Both the position numbers and the translations under genes were made by a program. 64,000 nt of DNA from Oegoconia quadripuncta (Eukaryota > Arthropoda > Insecta > Lepidoptera > Autostichidae), in NCBI GenBank assembly GCA_949316235.1, contig OX438741.1:15067124-15131123 (forward strand), read 5' to 3'. The stretch's first letter is position 1. Each line of letters starts with the position of its first letter. Under the pieces are notes generated by a model. It saw only the letters and a list, made by a program, of their open reading frames with translations, was not told the origin of the DNA and made no database searches. Below are positions 36,068-47,300 of the stretch, in pieces.

Positions 36068-36199
36068 CTTAGATTGGTCAAAACAAAATAAATACACGAA
36101 TATCTGAATGTAAAAAAATGCTGGTCACTTTTATTAACCTTTATCAGCTATATCCTCTATCAATCGAAAATAAAACCAAGGAAATTGGTTGTAAAGAAT

Positions 36200-36205
36200 T
36201 TTATT
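36200..36205 (-). terminator. Poly(A) signal of the Gly/Tyr-rich secreted protein gene
   Basis: AATAAA on the minus strand, about 115 bases after the TGA at 36320-36322. It supports the terminal exon as a real gene end and leaves little room for the promoter of the next gene. Confidence 0.6.
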
Positions 36206-36319
36206 ATTATATACACATATAAAAAGAAATACTAGGTAGAGGTTAAAGTACTATATTTGAATTAAACAAAAGACTAGAAACTCAACTGAAAACAAAAAAG
36301 CCAAAGTATGTCAGACATG

Positions 36320-37755
36320 TCAATGCCATCCTTTGCCGTATCCCCAGCTGTTCCACCCACTCCAACCTCCCCAGACGGGGGCGACCACGGGGATCACGGG
36401 ACGGATGAGGGGGGCGGTGACGACCACACGGGATAGTGGGACACCGTGATTAACCACACTCGAGCTCACCGAGACGGCAGACGGCAACAGCAAAGGAGAG
36501 GCTGAAATAATAAGAAAATAAACATTTCGGACACTGACACCTATTATCTAGTCCCAAACTATAAGATAGTGATATACATAATGTAAATTATAGTACATTA
36601 CGATATGTTATGGTGGCTATAACACACGCTACATCAGCGATATTTTATTCACCGGGCTGATGGTGTTATCACTTGGCTGTATGAGACTAATGTTCTTTGC
36701 CGTAGCAAATAGTGAGGTTATAAAATATAACTTCACAATTTGCGTTTATAACACACGCGTGTTTTATGAGCTGCTTGATATATCTAAAATCGGTGAAATT
36801 AGATCCACTTTACGAGCAAGTATTTTGCAAAATATATATAAAAACGTTATAACAAAAAAAAACAACCGACTTCACTGAGGCCCGTATTAATAAACCATTC
36901 TCAAGATTGAGAACAGTCTTGTGACTGGTCTCAAGTAAACGTGTTGATTAATAAACCTAACTTGAGACCTGAAAAGTACGTGCATACTCAAGCAGTACTC
37001 ATTTATTAATAAACGAAACTCAAGACTATCATTCATTCGCCGCTGAGGCGAATACTTGAAAAGTGATCTCAGCTGAGTAGACCTCAAGATTGGTTTATAA
37101 ATTAGCACGGAGCTTGAGATAGCGTCAACTTTTTAAGACGCATCTCGGGTGATACAGCCTCAAGACTTGTAGTGTAGTGTAGAGATTGGTTTATTATTAC
37201 GGGCCATAATTATAATTAATGTAAGTAGTTAAAATTGTTAATTGTTGATTAAAATTATTTATTTTGAGCTTTTCTTTTTCTTTTTTTTATATGAGAGGGC
37301 GGCAAACGAGCATGCGGGTCACCTGATGGAAAGCAATCACCGCCGCCCATGGACACCCGCAACACCAAAAGGGTCACAGATGCGTTGCCGGCCTTTGAGG
37401 AAGGTGTAGGCTCGTTTCTTGAAGGTTCCAATGTCGCGGGATTACCGCTGCCGGAAGTCCGTTCCACAGGGTTGTACGTGGTAAGAAGTTTCTTGAGAAA
37501 CGTACAGTGGTAGACTTCCACTTTTTAGTGATAAGACCGCCTAATTGTATTCTATTGTTATCATCAAAAAATATTGTAAATTATTTTGGGCAATAAAGAG
37601 TATTTGTATTGTATTATATTGTATAACGTCGAGGGCGGGTCGTGTCCATGTGTTAATGACCAAAAACATCTGACAGCCTTACCATATCCGTATCCATATC
37701 CGTAGCCCACAGGGTTTGTGACCACCATTCCGATGAGGGCCAGGACAATAGCCAC
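36320..37755 (-). CDS. Small secreted Gly/Tyr- and Val/Pro-rich protein (two exons seen, start exon not found)
   Basis: The upstream exon 37683-37755 encodes [15 protein letters not shown] followed by GYGYGYGY, a signal-peptide core and a Gly-Tyr repeat. After a GT/AG intron with matching phase 1, exon 36320-36501 encodes about 60 residues rich in Val, Pro, Ser and Ala, ending in Trp/Gly-rich [17 protein letters not shown] and a TGA. A short first exon carrying ATG plus one or two codons is usual for insect cuticle-type genes; it must lie upstream of 37755 but was not identified. The composition resembles small cuticular or neuropeptide-like secreted proteins of insects; no known family was recognised. 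A SINE sits about 34 bases upstream of the acceptor. An AATAAA at 36200-36205 ends the gene only about 130 bases before the start codon of the protease homologue. Confidence 0.6.
36879..37205 (+). mobile_element. GGCCCGTATTAATAA-type MITE, complete copy
   Basis: The terminal GGCCCGTATTAATAAACCA is inverted at 37185-37205. The interior has several CTCAAG/CTTGAG motifs. It lies between the Gly/Tyr-rich gene's two exons. Confidence 0.8.
37262..37525 (-). repeat. Antisense LINE 3' fragment
   Basis: GGCAAACGAGCATGCGGGTC and ACCCGCAACACCAAAAGGGT are motifs of a very common lepidopteran LINE 3' region; a related tail with GCAATAAAG follows at 37529-37622. Confidence 0.6.
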
Positions 37756-37789
37756 CTGCAAGTGTTTGACCAACGCATTATGTATAAAA

Positions 37790-38022
37790 GACGACCTGTT
37801 TGCTGTAGTGGTTAGAAACTCTGCTGCTATACCAAAAGCATAGCGGGTTCGAATCCCGCTAGGGGCATATGTTTGTATGATGAATACAGACATGTGTTTT
37901 TCTATTTATTTACAAAAAAAATATGTATTAAATGTATCTCCCATCTGGTATCTATAATACAAGCTTAGTAGCTTAGTGTGGAACTAGATGGCGCTGTGTG
38001 TATGTGCACAGATATTTATTTA
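37790..38022 (+). mobile_element. tRNA-derived SINE, family A2 (next to a splice acceptor)
   Basis: Head at 37790 and body ending GATGGCGCTGTGTG. It is antisense to the Gly/Tyr-rich protein gene and starts about 34 bases upstream of its exon's splice acceptor. Confidence 0.85.
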
Positions 38023-38344
38023 TACTTATGAATAGGAATCGTTTATTTGTTCCGTAGCGACAAACACATACATGTGTACATGTGAAAATAACCAACGAAC
38101 ACAGTGAAATGAAAGTGAAATGAAAGTGAAATGGGACAGGAGGAGGTAAAAGTAATAGGTATATACGTACCACAAAGTCCTCAACAACCACGTTGTTAGA
38201 CGAGCGTATTACATATGGTTCAAATCAAATTTGGTTTATTTTGTAGGTACACAGGGTACATTTAAAATAGTCAGATTTTACATTTTTAAAGCTACTGCTT
38301 GTTCAAAAGGCAATTTTCCCCTGAGACGAACAATCGAGGATGAA

Positions 38345-38655
38345 CCGCCTCCGTGGCTCAATGTAAACAACATTGGGTTTACGATTCGGAGGTCGCGGGT
38401 TCGATCCCCAGCGGGGTACATGTTTAAGTACTCGGTTTGGTTGGTGGTAGGGCATTTTAAATGTCCGCCTGGCTAGCTACCACCAAGCAACAATGTTAAT
38501 AGCATTGTTGTGTTCCGGTTGTCAGAGATAAGATACCCAGTCCACCAAATGTGTTGGGGTTTCCGGGTCAGTACGCTTCCACCTTCGACCTCGTCTTCAC
38601 TTAACATTAGGTGTGATTGAGGTCAAGTACGAACCCGTCATGCATAAAAAAAAAG
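38345..38655 (+). mobile_element. tRNA-derived SINE, family B
   Basis: Full head and 3' end, with a short internal deletion after the CTGGCTAGCTACCACC motif. Confidence 0.88.
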
Positions 38656-39014
38656 CATGAAACTCGAGAGGTGGCTCTTTAAAAAAAAAGACTGAGATAT
38701 GACCCACTTGTACGGCTGTAGTACGCACATACTCTGGTGTATCCTGATGTTATTTTGATAGAATGTTATGAATGTTATTTGTTATACAAGAGTGCAAAGT
38801 TGCTTTTTAACCGCGTGCTCAACTTTGATGACCGAGCAAGCGAAGGATTCTAAAATTGAATCACGAACGCAGAGAGTGATTCAAAAATTAGAATCCTGAG
38901 CGTTAGCGAGGGAATCAAAAGAGCACAAGGTGAAAAATCTTTGCACTCGAGTGCAACACGTGACTTTTCATCCCCCCTCAGCGAGGAAATTACTAATTGT
39001 TTTCAAGTTTCTTT

Positions 39015-39294
39015 TTTATCGTCGTATACTTGGCGTATACAGAGTCTAGTCACGGTCAAGTCATTCTTCAGTAAAGTGGCAGAATGCTTTACAAAAGATT
39101 TTGGCGGCTTCTTGTGGGAACCCGAAAGCTCCGTTACGCACTTTAATTTTTACACTTCCCTTCACTTGTACACCATCACTAACGTTTGCTGCACAATGTT
39201 CTGCCATTATTAAGCTTCAAAAGTTAGAATGCACAAATTATAACAATTATAAAGAAAAATGAAACTTCACTCGCCAAGTTCCCGCCAAAAAGCC
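39015..39294 (-). mobile_element. Poly(A) retroposon family R, copy 5 (short 3' end)
   Basis: The same 5' end at 39294, but the 3' end stops after GTATACGACGAT and goes into a short A run. Flanks TTCAAGTTTCTT and TTTTAAGTTTCTT are a probable duplication. This copy looks like one made from a shorter or internally primed transcript. Confidence 0.65.
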
Positions 39295-39936
39295 TTTTAA
39301 GTTTCTTATTTATAATAATACCTAAGATGTCAAAACAAAATGGCGCGCGCAAAGCAAATTAAAAACAAAAGTACACCAAGGAGGTTCAGAGTCTGAGTTT
39401 TTAACAAATTTTAAAAAGTTGCATGATAAATACGGCACCATGGAGATGGAAGTACCTAAATATGTTTAATGATGTTTTGGAATCACATACCTAGTGCACG
39501 CGATGTTCTAAATCCAAATTTACTTTAACCTCAAGCGGATAAAAATGGCTTTTGTGCTCAGATATCGAATAGCAAAAATACCATTTCCGAGGTGGGGGGA
39601 TGAAAACATGTTTATCCAATTAAACGGTTTGTCTATGTACTTACAGAACACTTCATAGTTGTTCACTTATTTCTAGTTTTACCTATGATTAAAACAATAC
39701 TAATCCCTCGTCGTTTCATTGCATTTATATGTAAACAGTGTTGCGTCCGCGACTCGCTTCATCGGACACGCACACATCCTGGAAACATACTTCATGTATA
39801 GTTGAAGTCTGTACCAATAGTTAGGTTTTAAATTGTAGATTAGGGTAGAACATAACTTCTCAACTAGTTCATCAACGAGGAGGTATAATTTAATTGCTCC
39901 GTCAGTGAAAAAGAAATAAAAGATAAGACAAAGATA

Positions 39937-40240
39937 CCACCTCCGTGGCTGAATGTAATCAACATGGGGTTAACGAATCGGAGGTCGCGGGTTCAATACC
40001 TAGCGGTTTAGTACTCGGTTTGGTTGGTTGTAGGGCATTATAAAACCGACATCTTATCTAAGTCTGCCGCCAAACAACAATGTTAATAGCATTGTTGTGT
40101 TCCGGTTGTCAGAGATAGGTAGCCAGTTCCCCAAATAGGATGTGTTTACCGGGTCAGTACACTTCCACCTTCGACCTCATCTTCACTTAACATCAGGTGT
40201 GATTGAGGTCAAGTAAGAACCTGTCGTGCATAAAAAAAAA
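39937..40240 (+). mobile_element. tRNA-derived SINE, family B
   Basis: A diverged copy with head CCACCTCCGTGGCTGAATG and B box GGTCGCGGGTTCAATACC; poly(A) end. Confidence 0.82.
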
Positions 40241-42131
40241 TTGGAATGCATGGTGTCATTTATGGAAAAAAACCAACATGGCGATTACAATATATGCTGT
40301 CCGGTTTTTGGTTTTTAAATTCGTAGTTATTGTGTAACTTCAATGGTAATGCACTTCATCGTAACCCTTTTTAAACCGTGGCACCCCGTAGTACCCCTGG
40401 TGGTACCACAGTTATAAAAAAAACCGTAATACCGCTGGTGGTAAAGTAGTACCAGGGTAATAACCGTGTTACCACTCAGTTTTACTGTTTCTGTGACTAA
40501 GGAATACGGAATAATAATATAGGTACTGTAATTGTGATTAAGTCCAGTGTTTTTAATCTTATATCAGAGTATAAGTGGTACTCCTTAGTTATAAATATAG
40601 ATGGAGATTTTATATGTTTACGTATTCATTGCATTGACAGTTTTTCAAAAGAAATTTTCAATGTCAAAATAAATTTTCATCTTGTTAGCCGAAAGACGTG
40701 TATAGGTACTTACTGAAAATAAATTTTGATGTTTGCATATTTCTCTACAGTGAAAGAAATTTTTAATAAGCTGCAACCAAAATTTAAAAACTGTTACATT
40801 AAAAATAATCAGATTTTACATTTTTTAAGTCACTGCTTGTCCAAAGAACAAGCAATTAATTCGTGGGGTTGTTCTTTTTAAAAAACAGGTTTTTATATTA
40901 CGAAAAGGCATGATAATATTTCATTATTAGTTGTGCAATAGCCTGGCTTGCGAACGAGCTGGTTATGTCCATGGTTGTTTATCATCTAAATAGTCTGATA
41001 TTTTAAAATATGCTTTCTTAATAAGTTTCGGTTTTATAGAATCTTTAAAATTGAAAGTTAGATTTTGTACATCAAAGGGAACCTTATTGAAAAAACGTAT
41101 GCACAGCCCTCTCAATGAATTAATGATTTGATTTGATAGGCTTTTTACAGCGTGTCGCCGGGCGGGTGGGCGAGCGCGGGAGCGCTCTGCCCGTCAAGAA
41201 TTACGGACTTTACGGGTCTGCTTACATGACCTGCAAGTTTATCTTTATTTCTTGTATTGACATCATGTTTATCACAATTTTTTCTACAAGCACTGAGTTA
41301 TCTTGGACGAAAAGACGTTGCTCAGTTTCAAACAACTGTATATAGCTCTATAATATTATACCTTACCTATGAAATTGGCGTTTTGTATGAAGAATTTCAT
41401 TAAGACTGTTTTCTCCATACAAACATTTTTGATTTTTTTTTTGGGAACGGCAAATCCAAATTTAGCTAAACTTTGTGTGTATTATCGGATAACATTAAGT
41501 TAAGTATAGCGTTAATTTTTAAAAGTAACCGCTTTATAAAAGTTTCTGCGAATCTAAGAAATGATTATGGGGAGCACATGAAAAGAGCTTTGTTAATTTT
41601 TTTTTTATTATGTGATTTAGTCCAGAAATTAAAAAATATTTCATGTGAAACCTTGAAATAATATTCCATTTTCCAAATAAAAACCAAATTTGGATATAGC
41701 TTTGAAAATCGCACGAATTGGTACATATGATTAACGAAGAAAAAAAAACTCCAATTTCATAGGTAAAAACCCAATATTTAGTAAAGGTACAGTTGGATAA
41801 GAAACTAGTCTGTTCCTATTCCTTAGTTAGTCCTATTCACAATTTTCAATAAAACAAACACATAGGTAAAAACATACTTTAATTAATAAACACAAACACA
41901 GTGTAGGTACCAATTTGAACACTGGAAAAATAATTCGTTTCAAAGATTCCATTACACAGGAAGGGAAAGCTTCGACAAATACTTGTTACCTCTCTTTACA
42001 TATATACCATAATGTAATAAATAATTGAAACATTATAAAATAGCTGACAAATAGGACATTGCGAAATTTATTTTCTACAAAAAGAATAATATTGAACCAT
42101 AGCCCATGGAGCGCATGATCGATAGGTTTTC
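40241..42131. other. Intergenic, no gene seen
   Basis: Contains GGTGGTA/TACCACC repeats near 40380-40470 that can pair with each other, a LINE tail near 40.8 kb and the LINE fragment at 41 kb. Nothing else was recognised. Confidence 0.4.
40960..41290 (-). mobile_element. CR1-like LINE C-terminal fragment interrupted by a GC-rich insert
   Basis: Minus-strand pieces HDVNTRNKDKLA (about 41230-41275) and LRGLCIRFFNKVP with YFKISDYLDDKQPW (about 40975-41125) match the intact LINE's C terminus. Between them about 100 GC-rich bases replace the expected segment. Confidence 0.65.
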
Positions 42132-42230
42132 CTGGATCTGGCACACTTGCGCGAAAGAAACGCGAAAAGTTATTTGCGCGAAAAAAATTTTGCGCGAAAG
42201 ACACTTGCGCGAAAAACACTTTCTTTTTAT

Positions 42231-42485
42231 GACGACCTGTTTAGTGTAGTGGTTAGAAACTCTGACCACTATACCAAAAGGTCGCGGGTTCGAAACCCGC
42301 TAGGGGCATATTATTTTTGTATGATGAATATGGACATGTGTACCCGAGTTATGGATTATTTATAATAAGTATTTATTTACAAAAAAATAAAATAAGTATT
42401 TATGTAGTATATCAACCATCTGGTATCCACAACACAGGCCTATAGTTGCTTACTGTGGAACTAGATGGCATTGTGTTATTTATTG
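42231..42485 (+). mobile_element. tRNA-derived SINE, family A2
   Basis: A full copy with head GACGACCTGTTTAGTGTAG, inserted within the left arm region of the larger element at 42132-43777. Confidence 0.85.
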
Positions 42486-42830
42486 ATTATTATTTGTTGC
42501 AGTGTTGTTTTAAATAAATGTCTAACATCGACGGTTCCGCTTCGTTCCCATTTTAGCTTTCGGCAGGCGGCTTCTAGTGATAAGGTCGCTTCTAAGTTCT
42601 ATTTTTACCACTTTCTGTAACTGTGTTTCCTTTTCTGTTGTGCAATAAAGTTGTTATTTGTATTGTATTATTTGTATTGTATATCTCAGGCTTGTCCTGC
42701 TCAGTCGTATTACGTAAAAACTTTTACGTACGATTTGTTGTTTATTCGCTTGTGTTCGATCGCTAAATTTGGTACCAAAAGCGCCTTAGAAATTAATTAT
42801 GGTAACTTCATAAACATCTATCCATTAGAC

Positions 42831-43565
42831 CAGAGGTTCCTTAACTTTTTTTCTCATAGACCACTTTCCAAAATTAGCAGGTTCCGGTGGCCCTGCAGCT
42901 ACATTTCTACCATATTGGTAGTTGACCGGCGACCGGTTGATGTAGTGGATAGTAACCCTGTCAGCGAAACCAACGGTTGCGGGTTCGAATCCCGCGAGGG
43001 GTAAATATTTGTGTGATGAATACGAACATTTATTCCCGAGTCTTGGATGTTTATATAATTATTTATGTATGTTTATCCGTTATCTAGTACCCATAGCACA
43101 AGCTTTGCTTAGTTTGGGACTAGATGATTGGTGTAAGTGTCCGAAATATTTATTATTATTATTATTCCCTAAACAGGACAAAAAATATCTAATTATTGCG
43201 TTGCGGCTGAGTTCCAACCACGAATTAATGGTTTTCGAAAAAAAAGTGAGAATTGTTTGGTTAAATTATTTAATGGATTGTGCTGTGAGTGGACGACAAA
43301 AAAGTAACGTTAGAAAAGAAAAGTCAAAAAGAATATGCAAGTTTTTGCAAGGCACAGTCGCTGAGTTTCTTAAACTATTATCTGCCTACATTGATAGATG
43401 AAGTCAAGCCAACATTTTAGTTCTTCACTATCGAAAGCAGATAAATTTTCGTGGACCGCCGCTAACGAACTGTGCAACCCCCATTTTTAGTCACGCCAAC
43501 GTTGACCCCCATCGAGTCTCCCATGGACCCCTGGGGGTCCACCTGGACCACTTTGGGAACTAATG
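42831..43565 (+). mobile_element. hAT-type element with 8-bp target duplication and a nested SINE
   Basis: CATTAGAC flanks both ends (42823-42830, 43566-43573). Termini read CAGAGGTTCCTTAAC and the complement of CATTAGTTCCCAAAG, an imperfect hAT-like inverted repeat; subterminal motifs (GACCACTTT near 42860 and again at 43545) are repeated. A SINE (42928-43168) is inserted inside. A stretch at 43170-43400 has an open frame without recognised domains and may be transposase residue. Confidence 0.75.
42928..43168 (+). mobile_element. tRNA-derived SINE, family A1 (inside a hAT element)
   Basis: A full copy with an intact B box (GGTTCGAATCC) and a tail of TTATT repeats, inserted in the hAT-like element at 42831-43565. 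Confidence 0.88.
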
Positions 43566-44084
43566 CATTAGACGTTTATCCCCTTTTTACGACGGCTGTA
43601 CCCAAATTATCCCAGAAGTTTCTACTTCGACACATCTTGCTCACTCGCTTATTGTCTCCCGTTTCCTACACAGTAATTCGACAGGGGCTATTCGGAGAAA
43701 ATAATTTTTAACTTCGCGCAAGTGTCTTTCGCATAAATGTCTTTTCGCGCGAGTGTCTTTCTTGCAAGTGTCTTGGTACCGGTTATCTCTTGGCATTTTG
43801 CCTACCAAACTCACAGTTAGAACTGGCTCAAGCCAAAATACGATTGTCAAAAAGAAGACAAAATAAAGTGCTCAATTATTCCCAAGCCGTTTAACAATGA
43901 CATTGAAGATCTTTCAATAATCTAAAAGATAAAGGTAGTCACATAACATTAAATAACACAACTATGTCACACTTGCATATTTCCGCTTATTTCTGATGCT
44001 GGAACAGAAAGAGAAAATATAAATTGTTGACACAGTTCCACAACATTATATGTTTTGTTAATATTGCGATTAGGAATTCATCAT

Positions 44085-44180
44085 TATCATCATCATATCA
44101 GCCACAGGACGTCCACTGCTGAACATAAGCCACCCCCATAAATTTCCAGAGTAAGCTGTAAACGGCTTGCATCCAGCTTC
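44085..44180 (-). repeat. RTE-like LINE 3' remnant
   Basis: ATCAGCCACAGGACGTCCAC and CATCCAGCTTCTTCCCGCGA are well-known antisense RTE motifs. Weaker copies lie at 6603-6680 and 33355-33390. Confidence 0.65.
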
Positions 44181-44357
44181 TTCCCGCGACCTATACCAGG
44201 TCCAGAAATACACCGAAAAAATCTTTTAAAAGCCAAATATAAGCTGAATCGCTTTTCATCAAACATAGCTAAGAACCTGTCCCCTCAAACCCCACTCAAA
44301 TCGGACCACGCATCACTGAGATACGTCCAGAAAAACCATAACACCCGTTCCTTGCTT

Positions 44358-47300
44358 TCATCTCACCTTCCATCGGTCGTTGTCATAGTCCCACAGTGAT
44401 GAGATGCCGTCTATCGGATTCGTACGTGTTTCCAGCATTCGACGCAGCTGAGCCTTCTGTGACTCCAGCGACAAGCTGGCCGGCAGTGGCTCCCAGACTA
44501 CAAAATCAAAAAAATACGATAACACCTCTTGAAAACGCTGTATTTTCAACTTAATATTGAAATTATTGCTCATTCGCAAAGCTGACATCACAGAGAAGAA
44601 TCAAATTCAAGCATTTTATTTCAGTAAGATACATGATGTCATTTGTTGAATGTCAATTTAAATCTATTGGAAATAAAAATAGGGCTAAGCATTTTTCGGT
44701 CAGTCAGTATGTCCAAGTTACCACCGCTTCGGAAAGGGAAATCATCTGTGGGAAAAGAAGCGGCGCAAGAAACCCACAGGATCATTTTCTTTTCTTTTTT
44801 TTATATATATAAAAGTATCCAACTAATACAAATTTATAATTTTTGGGAGCTGGGCGAAGTATACCAAGCGTTCTTGTCATTCAGGTAGTCACTAATTTTG
44901 TAATAACCCTTTTTTGTTAATGTTGTTTTGACATGGTTTTTAAATTGTTTTTCATTTAGATTAATGATATTCTCAGGTATAAGGTTATAAAAGCGTATAC
45001 AGTGTCCCATAAATGATGTAGGTATTAACTTTGCTCAGTCTGAACATAGGGGTGGCTAATTTGTCCTTATATCTCAAATTTAAGTTATGCTTATCGCTAC
45101 TTTTTGGGAATGCAGAAATATTTTTTCGTACGTACATAATATTCTCGTAAATAATTGTGAAGGAAGAGTTAAAATATTAATTTCTTTGAACCTGCCCCGA
45201 AGAGAGTCATAACGACGCAGATTATATATTGCGCGGACTGCCCTCTTTTGCGAAATAAAAATATTTTCAGTATCAGCTGCTCGTCCCCAAAGCAAAATAC
45301 CATATGACATGATACTGTGGAAGTAACTAAAGTAATCTAATCTTGCAGTAGCCACATCTGTTAGCTGTCTAATCTTCCAGACGGCATATGCTGCGGAACT
45401 CAATCTACGCCCTAAAAATTCTAAATGTGGTCCCCACTGAAGCTTGGAGTCAAGCGTAATTCCTAAAAAGACTGTTGCATCTACAAATTCCACTTTATCA
45501 TGATCAATTTCAATATTACTATAAATTTTTCTTACATTTGGAAGGCGGAAATTTATGCATTTTGTTTTCTTAGCATTCAAAACCAAGTTATTGACTGAAC
45601 CATCGTAAAATTGACTTTAGAGCACTATTCACCTTGTCAAGAACCATTGTCTTTCCTGTTAACTTTAAAAACTAATGAGCAAGAAACTCAATAATCTAAC
45701 TCCCTCAGAGGTTCCAATGACATTGGGCTAATTTTGAATGATAAAACTAAATCATAACCCATATTTTTTTATGTAGAACTTGATGTAACTATGTGTACTC
45801 GAAAACGATTAGCGAAGTTAAGCAATGTCTGGCGCGGCCAGTCCTTAGACGGGTGACCACTAGTGGCATTTTAATACGAGTGTTCCAGTGCTTCGATGGG
45901 CACGATAGTCGGTCCCGGTTGTTCTCAATTGAAGGCTGCCATTAGTCTGGCTAAAACCACCAATCCGCATTGGGCCCACGTGGTGGATTACGGCCCATAC
46001 CCTCTCCCAGTTTGAGGAGGCGATGCCCCAACAGTGAGGACGTGTAATGATGTTTAAGGATGTTGATGATGTTTAAAATATTAAATAAATAAATAAATAA
46101 TACATTATTGCAAAGGCCGGGAAATAGGCAATTGCAGGTCGAGTATGAGTTTGAAGGCCGAGCCGTAGGCGAGGACTTCACTAATACGACACAGGCATAT
46201 GCCATTTCCGCCGAGGCGTATATAGTGCTTTTCTCAAAAGAATGCAGGGAAATAATAAATATTTAAATAACAAATCAAGACGAATTTTCAGCTTTTCCGC
46301 CGATTTTCTATTTATCATCTGTGCCGAAAGGCAAACGCATTAACGCATACAGCCACGTGAACGCAATTTGTACTAAGCAAAGAGATTTTGGTATGCCAAG
46401 AATGATAAAAGAGATCCAATCAAAGAGTATATATGTATAATAACCCCAGAACGCCGTTTCATACAACATTGCTGGAGCGTTGTAATGTTCCAAATTCAAA
46501 AAACGCTCCTGCAATGGATTTATTTTTCGCTGTCCGTAAATTAGATACTTCGCGTGTTCTTTTTTCGAAAGTAATGACAATATTTCCATGCATGTTTGAG
46601 AAAAAGATTCATCCACTTAAAAAAATTATACTACATGATCATTAATTATAGTTACATTTTCTAAAGTAGTGGACAAATAGGTTGGAGCCTCAGCAATATA
46701 GCTGTTTTTCAGTCTCCACGTCGTGCATTCACTGATAATAGAACGCAAAACACGTCAGAAGTTGTTGCACACTACAATACTATTGGTTACAAGCTACATG
46801 CAAGCAAGCATGACGAAAACTTAGATTTTTTTTTTAAATAATAATAATTGGCGAAAGACATCTACAATTCCTATACAATTAGAAAGTCAATCTCGCTAAC
46901 AAAATCTCAAAAAATAGAACTGGCTGGCACGTCATAGTACTTCGGTATCACAGAGGCCCAGTTACTGGAAGACTTCTGTTTGCATAAAAGCCATTCCTTA
47001 CATTTTCTTTTAAATGTGCAAAACGAGTTGGTTTGTTTGATTGGTGGAGGTAAGTCGTTCCAGCACTTGGACGCCACGAACCAAAACTACCCCTGAATGC
47101 AACCAAGCGCGGTGACGACGAAATCTGTGATATTGACAACAACGTACCATAGTAATGATTAAAAATATGTGCCCACATAGTGAACGTCGTAGCAATTAAT
47201 ACCGCTCCTAAAACTACTTTCCACAGGCCCGTGGGGTGCTGAAACTCGGCGAAGGTCTGACAGAAGGAGGCCCGGTACAGAGCCTTTTTCTCTTCACAAC

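Larger units (their letters stand above)
42132..43777. mobile_element. Foldback element with repetitive arms, host to three nested insertions
   Basis: The left arm (42132-42225) has repeats of TTGCGCGAAA; the right arm (43713-43777) has the complement (TTTCGCGCAAG-type units). Between the arms lie a family A2 SINE, a LINE 3' fragment (about 42500-42665) and the hAT element that itself contains an A1 SINE. The exact ends are uncertain. Confidence 0.55.

Noticed and set aside
45793..45880. Possible 5S rRNA gene
   Set aside because: Only the 3' half matches, and it is fused to an RTE-like tail, so it is a SINE relic.
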